Below are positions 10,140-22,356 of a stretch of 64,000 nucleotides of DNA, piece by piece (position 1 is the stretch's first letter; every line of letters starts with the position of its first letter). This stretch comes from Bradyrhizobium prioriisuperbiae (lineage in GTDB: Bacteria > Pseudomonadota > Alphaproteobacteria > Rhizobiales > Xanthobacteraceae): contig NZ_CP135921.1 of the NCBI RefSeq assembly GCF_032397745.1, forward strand, positions 2,480,001 through 2,544,000. Direction: 5' to 3'. Position numbers and translations under genes: made by a program. Under the pieces are notes generated by a model. That model did no database searches, was not told the origin of the DNA, and saw only the letters and a list, made by a program, of their open reading frames with translations.

Positions 10140-10851
10140 GAATCCGTCATATGGGAGCGCCGGGCCGGCGGTCGAGAGGCTGCGACGAAGGTTTATCACC
10201 GCTGTGATGACAGGCGTGTTGGGAGCTTTGATGGCGACGATGGTTTCGGCTTCAGCGCAAACGCCGGCAAAACCGATCAAACTCGCCGTGCTGGGGGATT
10301 CCCTGACCGCCGGCTACGGCCTTCCGGCCACGGCCGCGTTCCCCGTTCGCCTTCAAAAATCATTAAAAAACAAAGGGATAGAGGTCGAGATCACCAATGC
10401 CGGGGTGTCCGGCGACACCACGTCGGGCGGGCGGGACCGGCTCGACTGGTCGATCCCGGAAGGGACCCAGGCCGTCATCGTCGAGCTCGGCGCCAATGAT
10501 GCGCTGCGCGGCATCGATCCGGCGGTCACCCGGGCGGCGCTGACCGAGATCATCATGCGACTGCAGGCCAAGGGCATCGCGGTGATGTTGTGCGGCATGT
10601 ATGCGCCGCGCAATTTCGGGCCGGATTATGTGGCGAAGTTCGATCCGATCTATCCGGAGCTGGCCAAGACCTATGGTGTGCCGCTGTATCCGTTTTTTCT
10701 CGATGGCGTCGCCGGCGAGACGAAATTGACCCAGTCGGATGGATTGCATCCCACCGCCGAGGGCGTCGACGTGATCGCGCAGCGGATCTTGCCCACGGTG
10801 CAGGCATTTCTTGATCAATTTGTGGGTAAACTGCCGGAGCAAAAGGGGTAA
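10138..10851 (+). CDS. tesA: Arylesterase / lysophospholipase L1-like SGNH hydrolase, exported
   Basis: About 237 residues from the ATG at 10138; a shorter start at 10207 is possible. The N-terminus RLRRRFITAVMTGVLGALM plus Ala-rich stretch is a signal peptide, and keeping the Arg-rich n-region argues for the longer start. SGNH blocks: LGDSLTAGYGL (catalytic Ser), the Gly in AGVSGDTTSGG, GANDALRG (Asn), and DGLHPTAEG (Asp and His). TesA hydrolyses short acyl esters and lysophospholipids in the periplasm. It sits divergently next to ybbA-ybbP, the arrangement known for this exporter, suggesting a shared envelope role. Confidence 0.9.
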   Translation: MNPSYGSAGPAVERLRRRFITAVMTGVLGALMATMVSASAQTPAKPIKLAVLGDSLTAGYGLPATAAFPVRLQKSLKNKGIEVEITNAGVSGDTTSGGRDRLDWSIPEGTQAVIVELGANDALRGIDPAVTRAALTEIIMRLQAKGIAVMLCGMYAPRNFGPDYVAKFDPIYPELAKTYGVPLYPFFLDGVAGETKLTQSDGLHPTAEGVDVIAQRILPTVQAFLDQFVGKLPEQKG

Positions 10852-10963
10852 ACAGCGGCCAACCATCCATCGGAGTACCGCCGGCTCTTCGCACTGTCAT
10901 CCGGCTACGGTACAAGTAATAGTCACTGATTCGTTGTCGGCCTCTGCATCGAGGGATCCTGTG

Positions 10964-11500
10964 ATGCCGCGTCTCTTTACCGGACTGGAAATTCCTTCCG
11001 ATATCGGACAAACCCTCTCCGGCTTGCGTGGGGGCCTGCCAGGCGCCCGCTGGATCGACCCGGAAAATTATCACGTCACCTTGCGGTTTATCGGCGATAT
11101 CGATGGCATGATTGCCAACGAGATCGCCTCGACGCTGTTTCGCGTCAACCGCAAGCCGTTCGAGGTGGCGCTGCAGGGGTTGTCCAGCTTCGGCGGCAAG
11201 AAACCGCGCGCGGTGGTGGCCTCGGTGGTTCCGAGTCGCCCGCTGATGGAATTGCAGGCCGAACTCGAGCGGCTGATGCAGCGGATGGGCCTCGATCCCG
11301 AAGGGCGCAAGTTCATTCCCCATGTCACGCTGGCGCGGCTGCGCGATGCCTCGAACCAGGATGTCGCCGATTACCTCTCGGTGCGGGGCTATTTCCCCAC
11401 CCGGGTGTTCACGGCGTCGCGGTTCGTGCTGTTCTCGTCGCGTTCGTCGGTCGGGGGTGGTCCTTACATCGTCGAGGATTCCTATGCGCTGAGCGCATAG
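10964..11500 (+). CDS. thpR: RNA 2',3'-cyclic phosphodiesterase (2H family)
   Basis: 178 residues. The two 2H-phosphoesterase signatures are visible: HVTLRF at about residue 36 and HVTLAR at about residue 118, each preceded by a hydrophobic beta strand. Family members open 2',3'-cyclic phosphates to 2'-phosphates on RNA and were first known as 2'-5' RNA ligases. The ATG at 10964 (MPRLFTGLEIP) fits the family N-terminus; an adjacent GTG at 10961 is the only close alternative. It is separated from the esterase by 112 bp without an evident terminator. Confidence 0.93.
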   Translation: MPRLFTGLEIPSDIGQTLSGLRGGLPGARWIDPENYHVTLRFIGDIDGMIANEIASTLFRVNRKPFEVALQGLSSFGGKKPRAVVASVVPSRPLMELQAELERLMQRMGLDPEGRKFIPHVTLARLRDASNQDVADYLSVRGYFPTRVFTASRFVLFSSRSSVGGGPYIVEDSYALSA

Positions 11501-11650
11501 ACCATTTTCCCAGTCTCCAGCCTCTTGCATTTTCCTCGATTGTTTGGCGGTTAGGGGCCCTGTCCTCCGGCTGCAACGAGACTGCTCACGGATGTGAGCC
11601 CGATCTTTCGGAGAACCGGTGTCCTCTTTCCGGGATCGTGCTCCGCGCCT

Positions 11651-12841
11651 ATGGCTTCCGCTCCATTACCCTCCTTCCGCGCCCAGTATCAGGCGCTTGT
11701 CTCGGCCGGTGAGATCGAGGCGGATCCGGCGCAAGCGCTTGCCGTCGAGGCTTATACGGCGCTGGACGCGCGGCTCGCGGATTACAAGCCCGGCCACAAG
11801 AACGGATTTCTCGGCCGGCTGTTCGGTGGCGACAAGAAGAACGGCGATCCGCTGCGCGGGCTTTATGTCCACGGCGAAGTCGGCCGCGGCAAGACCATGC
11901 TGATGGATCTGTTTTTCCATGCAAGCCCGGTCAGCCACAAACGCCGCGCGCATTTCCATGAATTCATGGCCGACGTGCATGAACGTATCCACGGCTTCCG
12001 GCAAAAGATCGCGAGCGGCGAGATCGCCGACGCCGACCCGGTGCGGCTGACCGCCCAAACCATTTTCGACGAAGCGTGGCTGCTTTGTTTCGATGAGTTT
12101 CACGTCACCGACATCGCCGACGCGATGATCCTCGGGCGGCTGTTCGAGCGGCTGTTCGTGCTTGGCACCGTGGTGGTGGCGACCTCGAACGTTGCGCCGG
12201 AGGATCTTTACAAGGGCGGCCTCAACCGCGCGCTGTTCCTGCCGTTCATCGCGCAGATCCAGGATCACATGGAGGTGCTGCGGCTCGATGCGCGCACCGA
12301 TTTCCGGCTGGAAAAGCTGGCCGGCGCGACCATGTGGCTGGTGCCGGCGGATGCGGCGGCCGATGCCGCGCTCGACAAGGCGTTTCTGAAGCTGACCGGC
12401 GGCGCCAAAGGCGCGCCGCGCGATCTCGCGATCAAAGGGCGCACCCTGCATATCCCGCTGGCGGCCCACGGCGTCGCGCGGTTTTCCTTCAAGGAATTGT
12501 GCGAGCAGCCGCTGGCGGCGTCGGACTATCTGCGGCTCGCCCACGACTACCACACCATCATGCTCGATCATGTGCCGGTGATGAATTACGACCAGCGCAA
12601 CGCCGCCAAGCGCTTCATCACCCTGATCGACACCCTCTATGACAATGCCGTGAAGTTGGTCGCCTCGGCGGCCGCGGATCCGGTGTCGCTCTATCTCGCC
12701 ACCGAAGGGGTGGAGGCCAACGAGTTCAAACGGACGTCGTCGCGGCTGATTGAAATGGGCTCGGAATCCTATCTGGCGCTGGCCCACGGCCGCAAGGATT
12801 CGACCGCCAGCGGCGCGAGCACGGGGCTGGTCGAAACATGA
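11651..12841 (+). CDS. zapE: AFG1/ZapE-type P-loop ATPase
   Basis: 396 residues from the ATG at 11651; an upstream in-frame GTG at 11594 would add 19 unlikely residues. Walker A is GEVGRGKTML, Walker B is WLLCFDEFHVTD, and sensor 1 is VVVATSN. The C-terminal half has RFSFKELCEQPLAASDYL and the VMNYDQRNAAKRFITLIDTLYD segment typical of AFG1-like ATPases. Bacterial ZapE associates with the Z-ring and membrane-insertion machinery; mitochondrial AFG1 handles respiratory-chain subunits. It lies directly upstream of mdh, a neighbourhood common in Rhizobiales, though a promoter candidate separates them. Confidence 0.92.
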   Translation: MASAPLPSFRAQYQALVSAGEIEADPAQALAVEAYTALDARLADYKPGHKNGFLGRLFGGDKKNGDPLRGLYVHGEVGRGKTMLMDLFFHASPVSHKRRAHFHEFMADVHERIHGFRQKIASGEIADADPVRLTAQTIFDEAWLLCFDEFHVTDIADAMILGRLFERLFVLGTVVVATSNVAPEDLYKGGLNRALFLPFIAQIQDHMEVLRLDARTDFRLEKLAGATMWLVPADAAADAALDKAFLKLTGGAKGAPRDLAIKGRTLHIPLAAHGVARFSFKELCEQPLAASDYLRLAHDYHTIMLDHVPVMNYDQRNAAKRFITLIDTLYDNAVKLVASAAADPVSLYLATEGVEANEFKRTSSRLIEMGSESYLALAHGRKDSTASGASTGLVET

Positions 12842-12925
12842 CGCAACACCAGGTATCCCAGCGCACCGGACTGGCCAATTTCCGGGCAGGCTCCCCATGC
12901 GCCCTATTATTGATCCCCCGCCGAC

Positions 12926-14012
<1,087 letters not shown>

Positions 14013-14068
14013 GCCGGGCAGCCACCACGCATCCCTCTCATTCGGTCTGACGTCTTCAGGGGCTATTG

Positions 14069-15265
14069 ATGAATATTCACGAGTATCAGGCGAAGGCACT
14101 GTTGAAGGAGTTCGGCGTGCCGGTCTCGCGCGGCGTGCCGATCTTCAAGGCCTCCGAGGCGGAAGCGGCGGCGAAAGAACTCGGCGGTCCGCTCTGGGTG
14201 GTGAAGAGCCAGATCCACGCCGGCGGCCGCGGCAAGGGCAAGTTCAAGGAAGCCAGCGCCGGCGACAAGGGCGGCGTGCGGCTGGCGAAATCGATCGACG
14301 ACGTGAAGACCTTCGCCCAGCAGATGCTGGGTGCAACGCTGGTGACGATCCAGACCGGTGAGCATGGCAAGCAGGTCAACCGCCTCTATATCGAAGACGG
14401 CTCCGACATCGAGAAGGAATTCTATCTCTCGGCGCTGGTCGATCGCGAGACCTCGGAAATCGCCTTCGTGGTCTCCACCGAAGGCGGCATGGACATCGAG
14501 GAAGTCGCGCACAAGACCCCGGAAAAGATCATCACCTTCTCGGTCGATCCGGCGACCGGCGTGATGCCGCATCACGGCCGCACGGTTGCGCAGGCGCTTG
14601 GGCTCAAGGGCGATCTCGCCAAGCAGGCGGAAAAGCTGATCACGCAGCTCTATACCGCGTTCGTCGCCAAGGACATGGCGATGCTCGAGATCAATCCGCT
14701 GATCATCACCAAGCAGGGCGAGCTGCGCTGCCTCGACGCCAAGGTGTCGTTCGATTCCAACTCGCTCTATCGCCATGCCGACGTGGTGGCGCTGCGCGAC
14801 ACCTCGGAAGAGGACGCCAAGGAAATCGAGGCCTCGAAGTACGACCTCGCCTATATCGCGCTCGACGGCACCATCGGCTGCATGGTGAACGGCGCGGGTC
14901 TGGCGATGGCCACCCTCGACATCATCAATCTCTACGGCGAGAGCCCGGCGAACTTCCTCGATGTCGGCGGCGGCGCCTCGGAAGAAAAAGTCACGGCGGC
15001 TTTCAAGATCATCACCGTCGACCCGAAGGTGAAGGGCATCCTGGTCAACATCTTCGGTGGCATCATGAAGTGCGACGTCATCGCACGCGGCGTGATCGCC
15101 GCGGTGAAGGCGGTCGGCCTGCAGGTGCCGCTGGTGGTGCGTCTCGAAGGCACCAATGTCGAGGAAGGCAAGAAGATTATCCGCGAGTCAGGCCTCAACG
15201 TGCTGCCGGCCGATGACCTCGACGATGCCGCGCAGAAGATCGTGAACGCCGTGAAGGGAAAGTAA
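14069..15265 (+). CDS. sucC: Succinyl-CoA synthetase (ADP-forming) subunit beta
   Basis: 398 residues from the ATG at 14069, with TCAGGGG upstream; a TTG one codon earlier is also in frame. The N-terminal ATP-grasp domain begins [19 protein letters not shown], with the nucleotide-binding [15 protein letters not shown] segment. The C-terminal CoA-ligase domain has [16 protein letters not shown] and [15 protein letters not shown]. Makes ATP or GTP while converting succinyl-CoA to succinate, as a complex with SucD encoded 4 bp downstream. Confidence 0.98.
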   Translation: MNIHEYQAKALLKEFGVPVSRGVPIFKASEAEAAAKELGGPLWVVKSQIHAGGRGKGKFKEASAGDKGGVRLAKSIDDVKTFAQQMLGATLVTIQTGEHGKQVNRLYIEDGSDIEKEFYLSALVDRETSEIAFVVSTEGGMDIEEVAHKTPEKIITFSVDPATGVMPHHGRTVAQALGLKGDLAKQAEKLITQLYTAFVAKDMAMLEINPLIITKQGELRCLDAKVSFDSNSLYRHADVVALRDTSEEDAKEIEASKYDLAYIALDGTIGCMVNGAGLAMATLDIINLYGESPANFLDVGGGASEEKVTAAFKIITVDPKVKGILVNIFGGIMKCDVIARGVIAAVKAVGLQVPLVVRLEGTNVEEGKKIIRESGLNVLPADDLDDAAQKIVNAVKGK

Positions 15266-15269
15266 GCCG

Positions 15270-16154
<885 letters not shown>

Positions 16155-16199
16155 GCCGGGCCTGCCGAAATACGCCATGCGATGTCGATCGCATCAGTG

Positions 16200-16228
16200 A
16201 AGGCTCCGGATCATTTCCGGAGCCTTTT
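16200..16228 (+). terminator. Intrinsic terminator after sucD
   Basis: AAGGCTCCGGA and TCCGGAGCCTT form an 11-bp perfect stem with a short loop, followed by TTCG. It separates mdh-sucCD from sucA. Confidence 0.85.
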
Positions 16229-16463
16229 CGTTGGGCATGGGTAACAGTTGGCGCTTTGTGTCGCACCTGAAAAAGCGGGCAATGTCAGAGAGTTGGAATC
16301 TGGCATAACCAACACGAAGATATGAGTTTAAATCCATTTCTTTGTTCTTTTCAGCGCGAACATTCGCCCTAAATAGGGTAAAGCATGCTCGATCAGCCAG
16401 TGCGGTCCCGCCGGGCTGTTCCGCCCAATTTCTTCCGCGCGACGCAATAATCAGGACGCAATC
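16229..16463 (+). promoter_or_regulatory. Upstream region of sucA
   Basis: Non-coding and locally AT-richer than its surroundings, so probably the sucA promoter region. It contains a small perfect palindrome, CCCTA-AA-TAGGG at 16377-16388, which could be an operator. No classical -35/-10 pair stands out and no known sucA leader motif was recognised. Confidence 0.4.
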
Positions 16464-19427
16464 ATGTCTCGCCAGGACGCGAATGCCGCTTTCGCTCTTA
16501 CTTCCTTTCTCTATGGCGGTAACGCCGCCTACATCGACGAACTCTACGGCCGCTATGAGAGCGACCCCGCCTCGGTCGACGCCGAGTGGCAGGAGTTCTT
16601 CAAAAGCCTGAAGGACCAGCCGGCGGATGTCGCCAAGAACGCGCAGGGGCCGTCCTGGGAAAAGGCCAATTGGCCGGTGGGGCCGACCGACGAACTGACT
16701 TCGGCACTCGATGGCAACTGGGCGCTGGCCGAGAAGGTGATCGGCGGCAAGCTGCAGGCCAAAGCCCAGTCAATGGCTCAGGCCAAGGGCACCACGCTGA
16801 GCGCGACCGACGTGCAGCAGGCGACGCGCGATTCGATTCGCGCCCTGATGCTGATTCGCGCCTACCGCATGCGCGGCCACTTCCATGCCAATCTCGATCC
16901 TTTGGGCATTGAGGGACAGAAGGATCACGAAGAGCTCGATCCGCGCTCCTACGGCTTCACCGACGCGGACTACGATCGCAAGATCTTCCTCGACCACGTG
17001 CTCAGCCTGGAATTCGGCACGCTGCGCGAGATCGTTGCGATCTGCCAGCGCACCTACTGCCAGACGCTGGGCGTCGAGTTCATGCACATCTCCAATCCGC
17101 AGCAGAAGGCCTGGATCCAGGAGCGGATCGAAGGGCCGGACAAGGAAATCAGCTTCACGCCGGAAGGCCGCCGCGCCATCCTGACCAAGCTGATCGAGGC
17201 GGAAGGCTTCGAGAAGTTCTGCGACGTCAAGTTCACCGGCACCAAGCGCTTCGGTCTCGACGGCGCCGAATCGCTGATCCCGGCGCTCGAACAGATCATC
17301 AAGCGCGGCGGCAATCTCGGGGTGAAGGAAATCGTGGTCGGCATGCCGCATCGCGGCCGCCTCAATGTGCTGACGCAGGTGCTGGGCAAGCCGCACCGCG
17401 CGCTGTTCCATGAATTCAAGGGCGGCTCCGCCAACCCCGACGAGGTCGAAGGCTCCGGCGATGTCAAGTATCACCTCGGTGCGTCGTCGGATCGCGAGTT
17501 CGACAACAACAAGGTCCATCTGTCGCTGACCGCCAACCCGTCGCATCTTGAGATCGTCGATCCCGTGGTGCTGGGCAAGGTGCGCGCCAAGCAGGATCAG
17601 CATGGCGATCCGCCGGACCAGCGCACCTCGGTGCTGCCACTGTTGATGCACGGCGATGCTGCGTTTGCCGGCCAGGGCGTGGTCGCGGAATGTTTCGGAT
17701 TGTCCGATCTGAAGGGCTACCGCACCGGAGGTTCGCTGCACTTCATTGTCAACAACCAGATCGGCTTTACTACCTATCCGCGCTACTCGCGCTCGTCGCC
17801 GTATCCGTCCGACGTGGCGAAGATGATCGATGCGCCGATCTTCCATGTGAACGGCGACGATCCGGAGGCGGTGGTGTTCGCCGCCAAGGTCGCGATCGAA
17901 TTCCGGCAGAAATTCCACAAGCCGGTCGTCATCGACATGTTCTGTTATCGCCGCCACGGCCACAACGAAGGCGACGAGCCCTCGTTCACCCAGCCGGTGA
18001 TGTACAAGAAGATCGGTTCGCACCCGACCACGCTGGAGATTTATGCCAAGCGTCTGGTCGCCGATCGCGTGATGACCGAGGGCGAGGTCGAGAAGGCCAA
18101 GGCCGACTGGCGCGCGCGCCTCGATGCCGAGCTCGAAGCCGGTTCCGGCTACAAGCCGAACAAGGCCGATTGGCTCGACGGCAAATGGGCCGGCTTCAAG
18201 GTCGCGGATCTCGACGAGGATCCACGCCGCGGCGTCACGGGCGTCGATGCCGCCGAGCTGAAAGAGATCACCCGCAAGATCACCAGGGTGCTCGACGGCT
18301 TCCGCGTGCATCGCACCGTGCAGCGTTTCCTCGAGAACCGCGCCAAGGCGATCGAGACCGGTCAGGGTATCGACTGGGCGACCGCCGAAGCGCTGGCATT
18401 CTGTACGCTGATGGAGGAGGGCCACCACGTCCGCCTGTCCGGCCAGGACAGCGAACGCGGCACGTTCTCGCAGCGTCATTCGGTGCTGTACGACCAGGAG
18501 GATGAGAGCCGCTACACGCCGTTCAATCATCTCTCCGAGAAGCAGGGCCACTACGAGGTCATCAACTCGCTGCTGTCGGAAGAAGCCGTGCTCGGCTTCG
18601 AATACGGCTACTCGCTGGCCGAGCCCAATGCGCTGGCAGTCTGGGAAGCGCAGTTCGGCGATTTCGCCAACGGCGCCCAGGTGGTGTTCGACCAGTTCAT
18701 CTCCTCCGGCGAACGCAAATGGCTGCGCATGTCGGGCCTGGTCTGCATGCTGCCGCACGGCTATGAAGGGCAGGGTCCGGAGCATTCCTCGGCGCGGCTG
18801 GAGCGGTTCCTGCAGATGTGCGCCGAAGACAACATGCAGGTCGCCAACTGCACCACGCCGGCGAACCTGTTCCACATCCTGCGCCGTCAGTTGAAGCGCC
18901 AGATCCGCAAGCCGCTGATCCTGATGACGCCGAAGTCGCTGCTGCGCCACAAGCGTGCGGTGTCGACTCTGGATGAGATCAGCGCCGGTTCATCGTTCCA
19001 TCGCGTGCTGCACGACGATGCGGAGAAGGGCGGCGAGATCAAGCTGGTCGCCGACGCCGAGGTCCGTCGCGTCGTGCTGTGCGCCGGCAAGGTGTATTAC
19101 GACCTTTACGAGGAGCGCGAGAAGCGCGGCATCAATGACATCTACCTGCTGCGGGTCGAGCAGCTCTATCCGGTGCCGGTGAAGACCCTGGTGCAGGAAC
19201 TCAGCCGCTTCAAGAAGGCCGAGGTGGTGTGGTGCCAGGAAGAGCCGCGCAACATGGGCGGTTGGCACTTCATCGAGCCCTATCTCGAATGGGTGCTGAA
19301 TCAGATCAACGCGCCGAACCGGCGACCGCGTTATACCGGGCGTGCGGCGGCTGCGGCCACCGCGACCGGAATGATGTCGAAGCATCTGGCCCAGCTCAAG
19401 GCGTTCCTGGACGACGCGCTCGGATAA
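16464..19427 (+). CDS. sucA: 2-oxoglutarate dehydrogenase E1 component
   Basis: 987 residues, normal for proteobacterial E1o. The N-terminal E2-binding segment is FLYGGNAAYIDELYGRYESD. Active-site and thiamine-diphosphate regions include GMPHRGRLNVL, HGDAAFAGQGVVAE (near residue 395) and VNNQIGFTT. YRRHGHNEGDEP and the C-terminal transketolase-like part with WCQEEPRNMGGW follow. Decarboxylates 2-oxoglutarate and passes the succinyl group to E2, encoded next. The 245 bp to odhB contain a GTGCCGC/GCGGCAC inverted repeat but no T-tract, so partial termination or mRNA processing is possible. Confidence 0.98.
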   Translation: MSRQDANAAFALTSFLYGGNAAYIDELYGRYESDPASVDAEWQEFFKSLKDQPADVAKNAQGPSWEKANWPVGPTDELTSALDGNWALAEKVIGGKLQAKAQSMAQAKGTTLSATDVQQATRDSIRALMLIRAYRMRGHFHANLDPLGIEGQKDHEELDPRSYGFTDADYDRKIFLDHVLSLEFGTLREIVAICQRTYCQTLGVEFMHISNPQQKAWIQERIEGPDKEISFTPEGRRAILTKLIEAEGFEKFCDVKFTGTKRFGLDGAESLIPALEQIIKRGGNLGVKEIVVGMPHRGRLNVLTQVLGKPHRALFHEFKGGSANPDEVEGSGDVKYHLGASSDREFDNNKVHLSLTANPSHLEIVDPVVLGKVRAKQDQHGDPPDQRTSVLPLLMHGDAAFAGQGVVAECFGLSDLKGYRTGGSLHFIVNNQIGFTTYPRYSRSSPYPSDVAKMIDAPIFHVNGDDPEAVVFAAKVAIEFRQKFHKPVVIDMFCYRRHGHNEGDEPSFTQPVMYKKIGSHPTTLEIYAKRLVADRVMTEGEVEKAKADWRARLDAELEAGSGYKPNKADWLDGKWAGFKVADLDEDPRRGVTGVDAAELKEITRKITRVLDGFRVHRTVQRFLENRAKAIETGQGIDWATAEALAFCTLMEEGHHVRLSGQDSERGTFSQRHSVLYDQEDESRYTPFNHLSEKQGHYEVINSLLSEEAVLGFEYGYSLAEPNALAVWEAQFGDFANGAQVVFDQFISSGERKWLRMSGLVCMLPHGYEGQGPEHSSARLERFLQMCAEDNMQVANCTTPANLFHILRRQLKRQIRKPLILMTPKSLLRHKRAVSTLDEISAGSSFHRVLHDDAEKGGEIKLVADAEVRRVVLCAGKVYYDLYEEREKRGINDIYLLRVEQLYPVPVKTLVQELSRFKKAEVVWCQEEPRNMGGWHFIEPYLEWVLNQINAPNRRPRYTGRAAAAATATGMMSKHLAQLKAFLDDALG

Positions 19428-19672
19428 CAACTGACGTTGAGAGGGGGCCGTGCCGCGGACATCACGTTTGCGGCACGTCCCGATCCCTTCGCACCACTGC
19501 AATTTTTGGCTGCCAAATCTTTTTAGCTGCCAACAAGTAGACATCCTGAATTTCGAAGCCCCGGTGCCGCGCCTAGGTGTCATGCCTTTCGGGTTCCAGA
19601 CGCTTCACTTCACACGACGATTGAGACGCCGGACCCGGCTGCAACCGGTCGCGGCGCAAGAGGGAAAACATC

Positions 19673-20920
19673 ATGACTGAAATCCGTGTTCCGACGCTCG
19701 GCGAATCCGTCACCGAAGCAACCATTGGCCGCTGGTTCAAGAAGGCCGGCGATGCGGTCGCCGTCGATGAGCCGTTGGTGGAACTGGAAACCGACAAGGT
19801 CACGATCGAAGTGCCGGCCCCCGCCGCCGGCACCCTCGGCGAGATCATTGCCAAGGACGGCGAGACCGTTGCCGTCGGTGCGTTGCTGGGACAGATCACG
19901 GACGGTGCTGCCGCAGCGAAGCCTGCTGCTGCTCCCGCCGCCCCCGCCAAAGCCGCGCCGGCTCCCGCAGCTGCTGCTCCGGCCCCCGCGCCAGCGACGC
20001 CCAAGACCCCGCCGGCCGATGCGCCGCTGGCGCCTTCGGTGCGCAAACTCTCCGCGGAGAGCGGCGTCGATGCCTCGACCGTTCCCGGCTCCGGCAAGGA
20101 TGGCCGGGTGACCAAGGGCGACATGCTGGCGGCGATCGAAAAGGCTGCGTCTGCACCGACGCCGGTCAATCAGCCCGCTGCCGCGGTCCAGGTGCGCGCG
20201 CCGTCGCCGGCCGATGACGCCGCACGCGAAGAGCGCGTGAAGATGACCCGGTTGCGCCAGACCATCGCCCGCCGCCTCAAGGACGTGCAGAACACCGCCG
20301 CCATGCTCACGACCTTCAACGAGGTCGACATGAGCCACCTGATGGCGCTGCGCACCCAGTACAAGGATCTGTTCGAGAAGAAGCACGGCACCAAGCTCGG
20401 CTTCATGGGCTTCTTCACCCGCGCCTGCGTGCAGGCGCTGAAGGATGTTCCGGCCGTCAATGCCGAGATCGACGGCACCGACCTGATCTACAAGAACTAC
20501 TACCACATCGGCGTTGCCGTCGGCACCGACAAGGGCCTGGTGGTGCCGGTGGTGCGCGACTGCGATCACAAGTCGCTCGCTGAGATCGAGAAGACGATTG
20601 CCGAATATGGCAAGCGTGCCCGTGACGGCCAGCTCAAGATCGAGGACATGCAGGGCGGCACCTTCACGATCTCGAACGGTGGCGTCTATGGCTCGCTGAT
20701 GTCGACGCCGATCCTGAACGCGCCGCAGTCCGCCATTCTCGGCATGCACAAGATCCAGGAGCGGCCGGTGGTTGTCGGCGGCAAGATCGAAATCCGGCCG
20801 ATGATGTATCTCGCGGTGTCGTACGATCACCGCGTGATCGATGGCAAGGAAGCGGTCACCTTCCTGGTGCGCATCAAGGAGAGCCTGGAAGATCCGGCAC
20901 GGCTGGTGCTGGATCTCTGA
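19673..20920 (+). CDS. odhB: Dihydrolipoamide succinyltransferase (2-oxoglutarate dehydrogenase E2)
   Basis: 415 residues. Lipoyl domain at residues 1-77 with lipoylated Lys about residue 42 ([11 protein letters not shown]). An Ala/Pro-rich linker at about 85-120 shows low-complexity PAAAPAPAP composition. The peripheral subunit-binding domain ([20 protein letters not shown]) comes next. The catalytic core ends in [13 protein letters not shown] with the DHxxxDG active site. Transfers succinyl from E1 to CoA. The start has an AAGAGGGAAAA leader. Followed after 4 bp by a LysE-type gene. Confidence 0.97.
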   Translation: MTEIRVPTLGESVTEATIGRWFKKAGDAVAVDEPLVELETDKVTIEVPAPAAGTLGEIIAKDGETVAVGALLGQITDGAAAAKPAAAPAAPAKAAPAPAAAAPAPAPATPKTPPADAPLAPSVRKLSAESGVDASTVPGSGKDGRVTKGDMLAAIEKAASAPTPVNQPAAAVQVRAPSPADDAAREERVKMTRLRQTIARRLKDVQNTAAMLTTFNEVDMSHLMALRTQYKDLFEKKHGTKLGFMGFFTRACVQALKDVPAVNAEIDGTDLIYKNYYHIGVAVGTDKGLVVPVVRDCDHKSLAEIEKTIAEYGKRARDGQLKIEDMQGGTFTISNGGVYGSLMSTPILNAPQSAILGMHKIQERPVVVGGKIEIRPMMYLAVSYDHRVIDGKEAVTFLVRIKESLEDPARLVLDL

Positions 20921-20924
20921 TCCG

Positions 20925-21563
20925 ATGACCTTGTCGCCGGAATTCCTGACCCTGTTCGGTGTGTTCGTGCTGGCCGCGATTGCGCCGGGCGCGGACTTCG
21001 CCTGCGTGCTGCGCGAGAGCGTCAGTTTCGGGCGGCGGGCCGGGATTGTTTCGGCGCTGGGTGTCGGCTCCGCGATACTGGTCCACGTCGCCTACACGGT
21101 GGCCGGCGTGGGCCTGATCATCGCGCAGTCGATCCTGATCTTCACCATCGTGAAGTGGTGTGGCGCGGCGTATCTGGTCTATCTCGGTCTGCGCTCGCTG
21201 ACGGCGCGCAGCAAGCCGTTGTCGAATGGCGACCACGCCATCGCCGTGGTCGGGCAGTCGCGTTCCGCCGCCATGTCCTATGGCGTCGGCTTCCTCACCA
21301 ATCTGCTCAACCCCAAGGCGACACTGTTTTTCGTGTCGCTGTTCGCCACCATTGTCTCGCACGAGACGCCGGTTTTGACGCAGCTCGCCTATGGCGCCTC
21401 GCTCGCGGTTTTTCTGGCGCTGTGGTTCTCGTTTGTTGCTGTTTTCCTGACCACGCGTTCGATGCGGTCCGCCTATGAACGGATGGGCCACTGGATCGAT
21501 CGCGCGACCGGGCTGGTGCTCATTGGATTGGGCGTGCGCATCGCCCTGCAAAAAGCGAATTAA
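20925..21563 (+). CDS. LysE family translocator
   Basis: 212 residues and about six membrane segments. The N-terminal IAPGADFACVLRESVSFGRRAGIVSALG is the LysE/RhtB-family signature region, and GFLTNLLNPKATLFFVSLF carries the NPK motif. The family exports amino acids or their analogues; the substrate here cannot be told. The ATG at 20925 lies 4 bp after the odhB stop, so it is carried in the 2-oxoglutarate dehydrogenase transcript. This may be a passenger, or may link amino-acid overflow to TCA flux (inference). Confidence 0.9.
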   Translation: MTLSPEFLTLFGVFVLAAIAPGADFACVLRESVSFGRRAGIVSALGVGSAILVHVAYTVAGVGLIIAQSILIFTIVKWCGAAYLVYLGLRSLTARSKPLSNGDHAIAVVGQSRSAAMSYGVGFLTNLLNPKATLFFVSLFATIVSHETPVLTQLAYGASLAVFLALWFSFVAVFLTTRSMRSAYERMGHWIDRATGLVLIGLGVRIALQKAN

Positions 21564-21578
21564 CGGCAGGGGGCTCAT

Positions 21579-22322
21579 TTGGATCGCGTCGCCATCATCA
21601 CCGGAGGCAGCCGCGGCATCGGCCGCGCCGCGGCGCTGGCCGCAGCCAATCGCGGCTATCGCGTCTGCATCGGCTATGCCTCGAACGAAGCCGCGGCCCG
21701 CGAGGTCGTGGGCAAGATCGAAGCCAGCAATGGCAAGGCCATCGCCGTGCGCTGTGATGTCGCCAGCGAGGACGACATCCTCGCTTTGTTCAAGGCGGCC
21801 GATGATTTCGGCCCGCTCGGTGCGCTGGTCAACAATGCTGGTGTGGTCGACGTCTCCGCCCGCCTCGACGACATGAGCGCGGATCGCCTGCATCGCATGA
21901 TGACCATCAATATCGTCGGCAGCATGCTGTGCGCCCGCGAGGCGGTAAAGCGAATGTCCACCCGCCACGGCGGCCAGGGCGGCGTCATCATCAATCTGTC
22001 GTCGGTCGCGGCCAAACTCGGCTCGCCGAACACCTATGTGGATTATGCCGCGTCAAAAGGCGCGATCGATACCTTCACGCTGGGGCTGGCTTATGAAGTC
22101 GCCAACGAAGGCATTCGCGTTGCCGGCATCCGGCCTGGCCTGATCGATACGGATATCCACGCCAGCGGCGGCGAGCCCGATCGGGCGTATCGGCTGGCCA
22201 AGAATGTGCCGATGCAGCGGGTCGGCACCGCGGATGAAATTGCCAATGCCATCGTCTGGCTGATGTCGGACGAGGCCTCTTACGTCACAGGTTCAATTCT
22301 CGACGTGTCCGGCGGACGCTGA
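21579..22322 (+). CDS. SDR family NAD(P)-dependent oxidoreductase
   Basis: 247 residues. Cofactor motif [17 protein letters not shown] motif [10 protein letters not shown], catalytic Ser in INLSSVAA and the YxxxK pair in [10 protein letters not shown], with the C-terminal [13 protein letters not shown]: a classical short-chain dehydrogenase, FabG-like. Start is TTG at 21579, supported by AGGGGG about 6 bp upstream; no ATG or GTG gives the complete Rossmann strand. It sits between lysE and lpdA in the OGDH cluster. Substrate unknown. Confidence 0.9.
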   Translation: MDRVAIITGGSRGIGRAAALAAANRGYRVCIGYASNEAAAREVVGKIEASNGKAIAVRCDVASEDDILALFKAADDFGPLGALVNNAGVVDVSARLDDMSADRLHRMMTINIVGSMLCAREAVKRMSTRHGGQGGVIINLSSVAAKLGSPNTYVDYAASKGAIDTFTLGLAYEVANEGIRVAGIRPGLIDTDIHASGGEPDRAYRLAKNVPMQRVGTADEIANAIVWLMSDEASYVTGSILDVSGGR

Positions 22323-22356
22323 CAGTCCGCCGTCGTCGGTCAGTCAAGGAGCAGTT

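Noticed and set aside
16770..18950. 726-codon open frame on the minus strand
   Set aside because: Antisense to sucA; no motif and no ribosome site.
19450..19478. Terminator after sucA
   Set aside because: GTGCCGC/GCGGCAC pairs, but the loop is long and no T-tract follows, so it was noted only as a possible processing stem.
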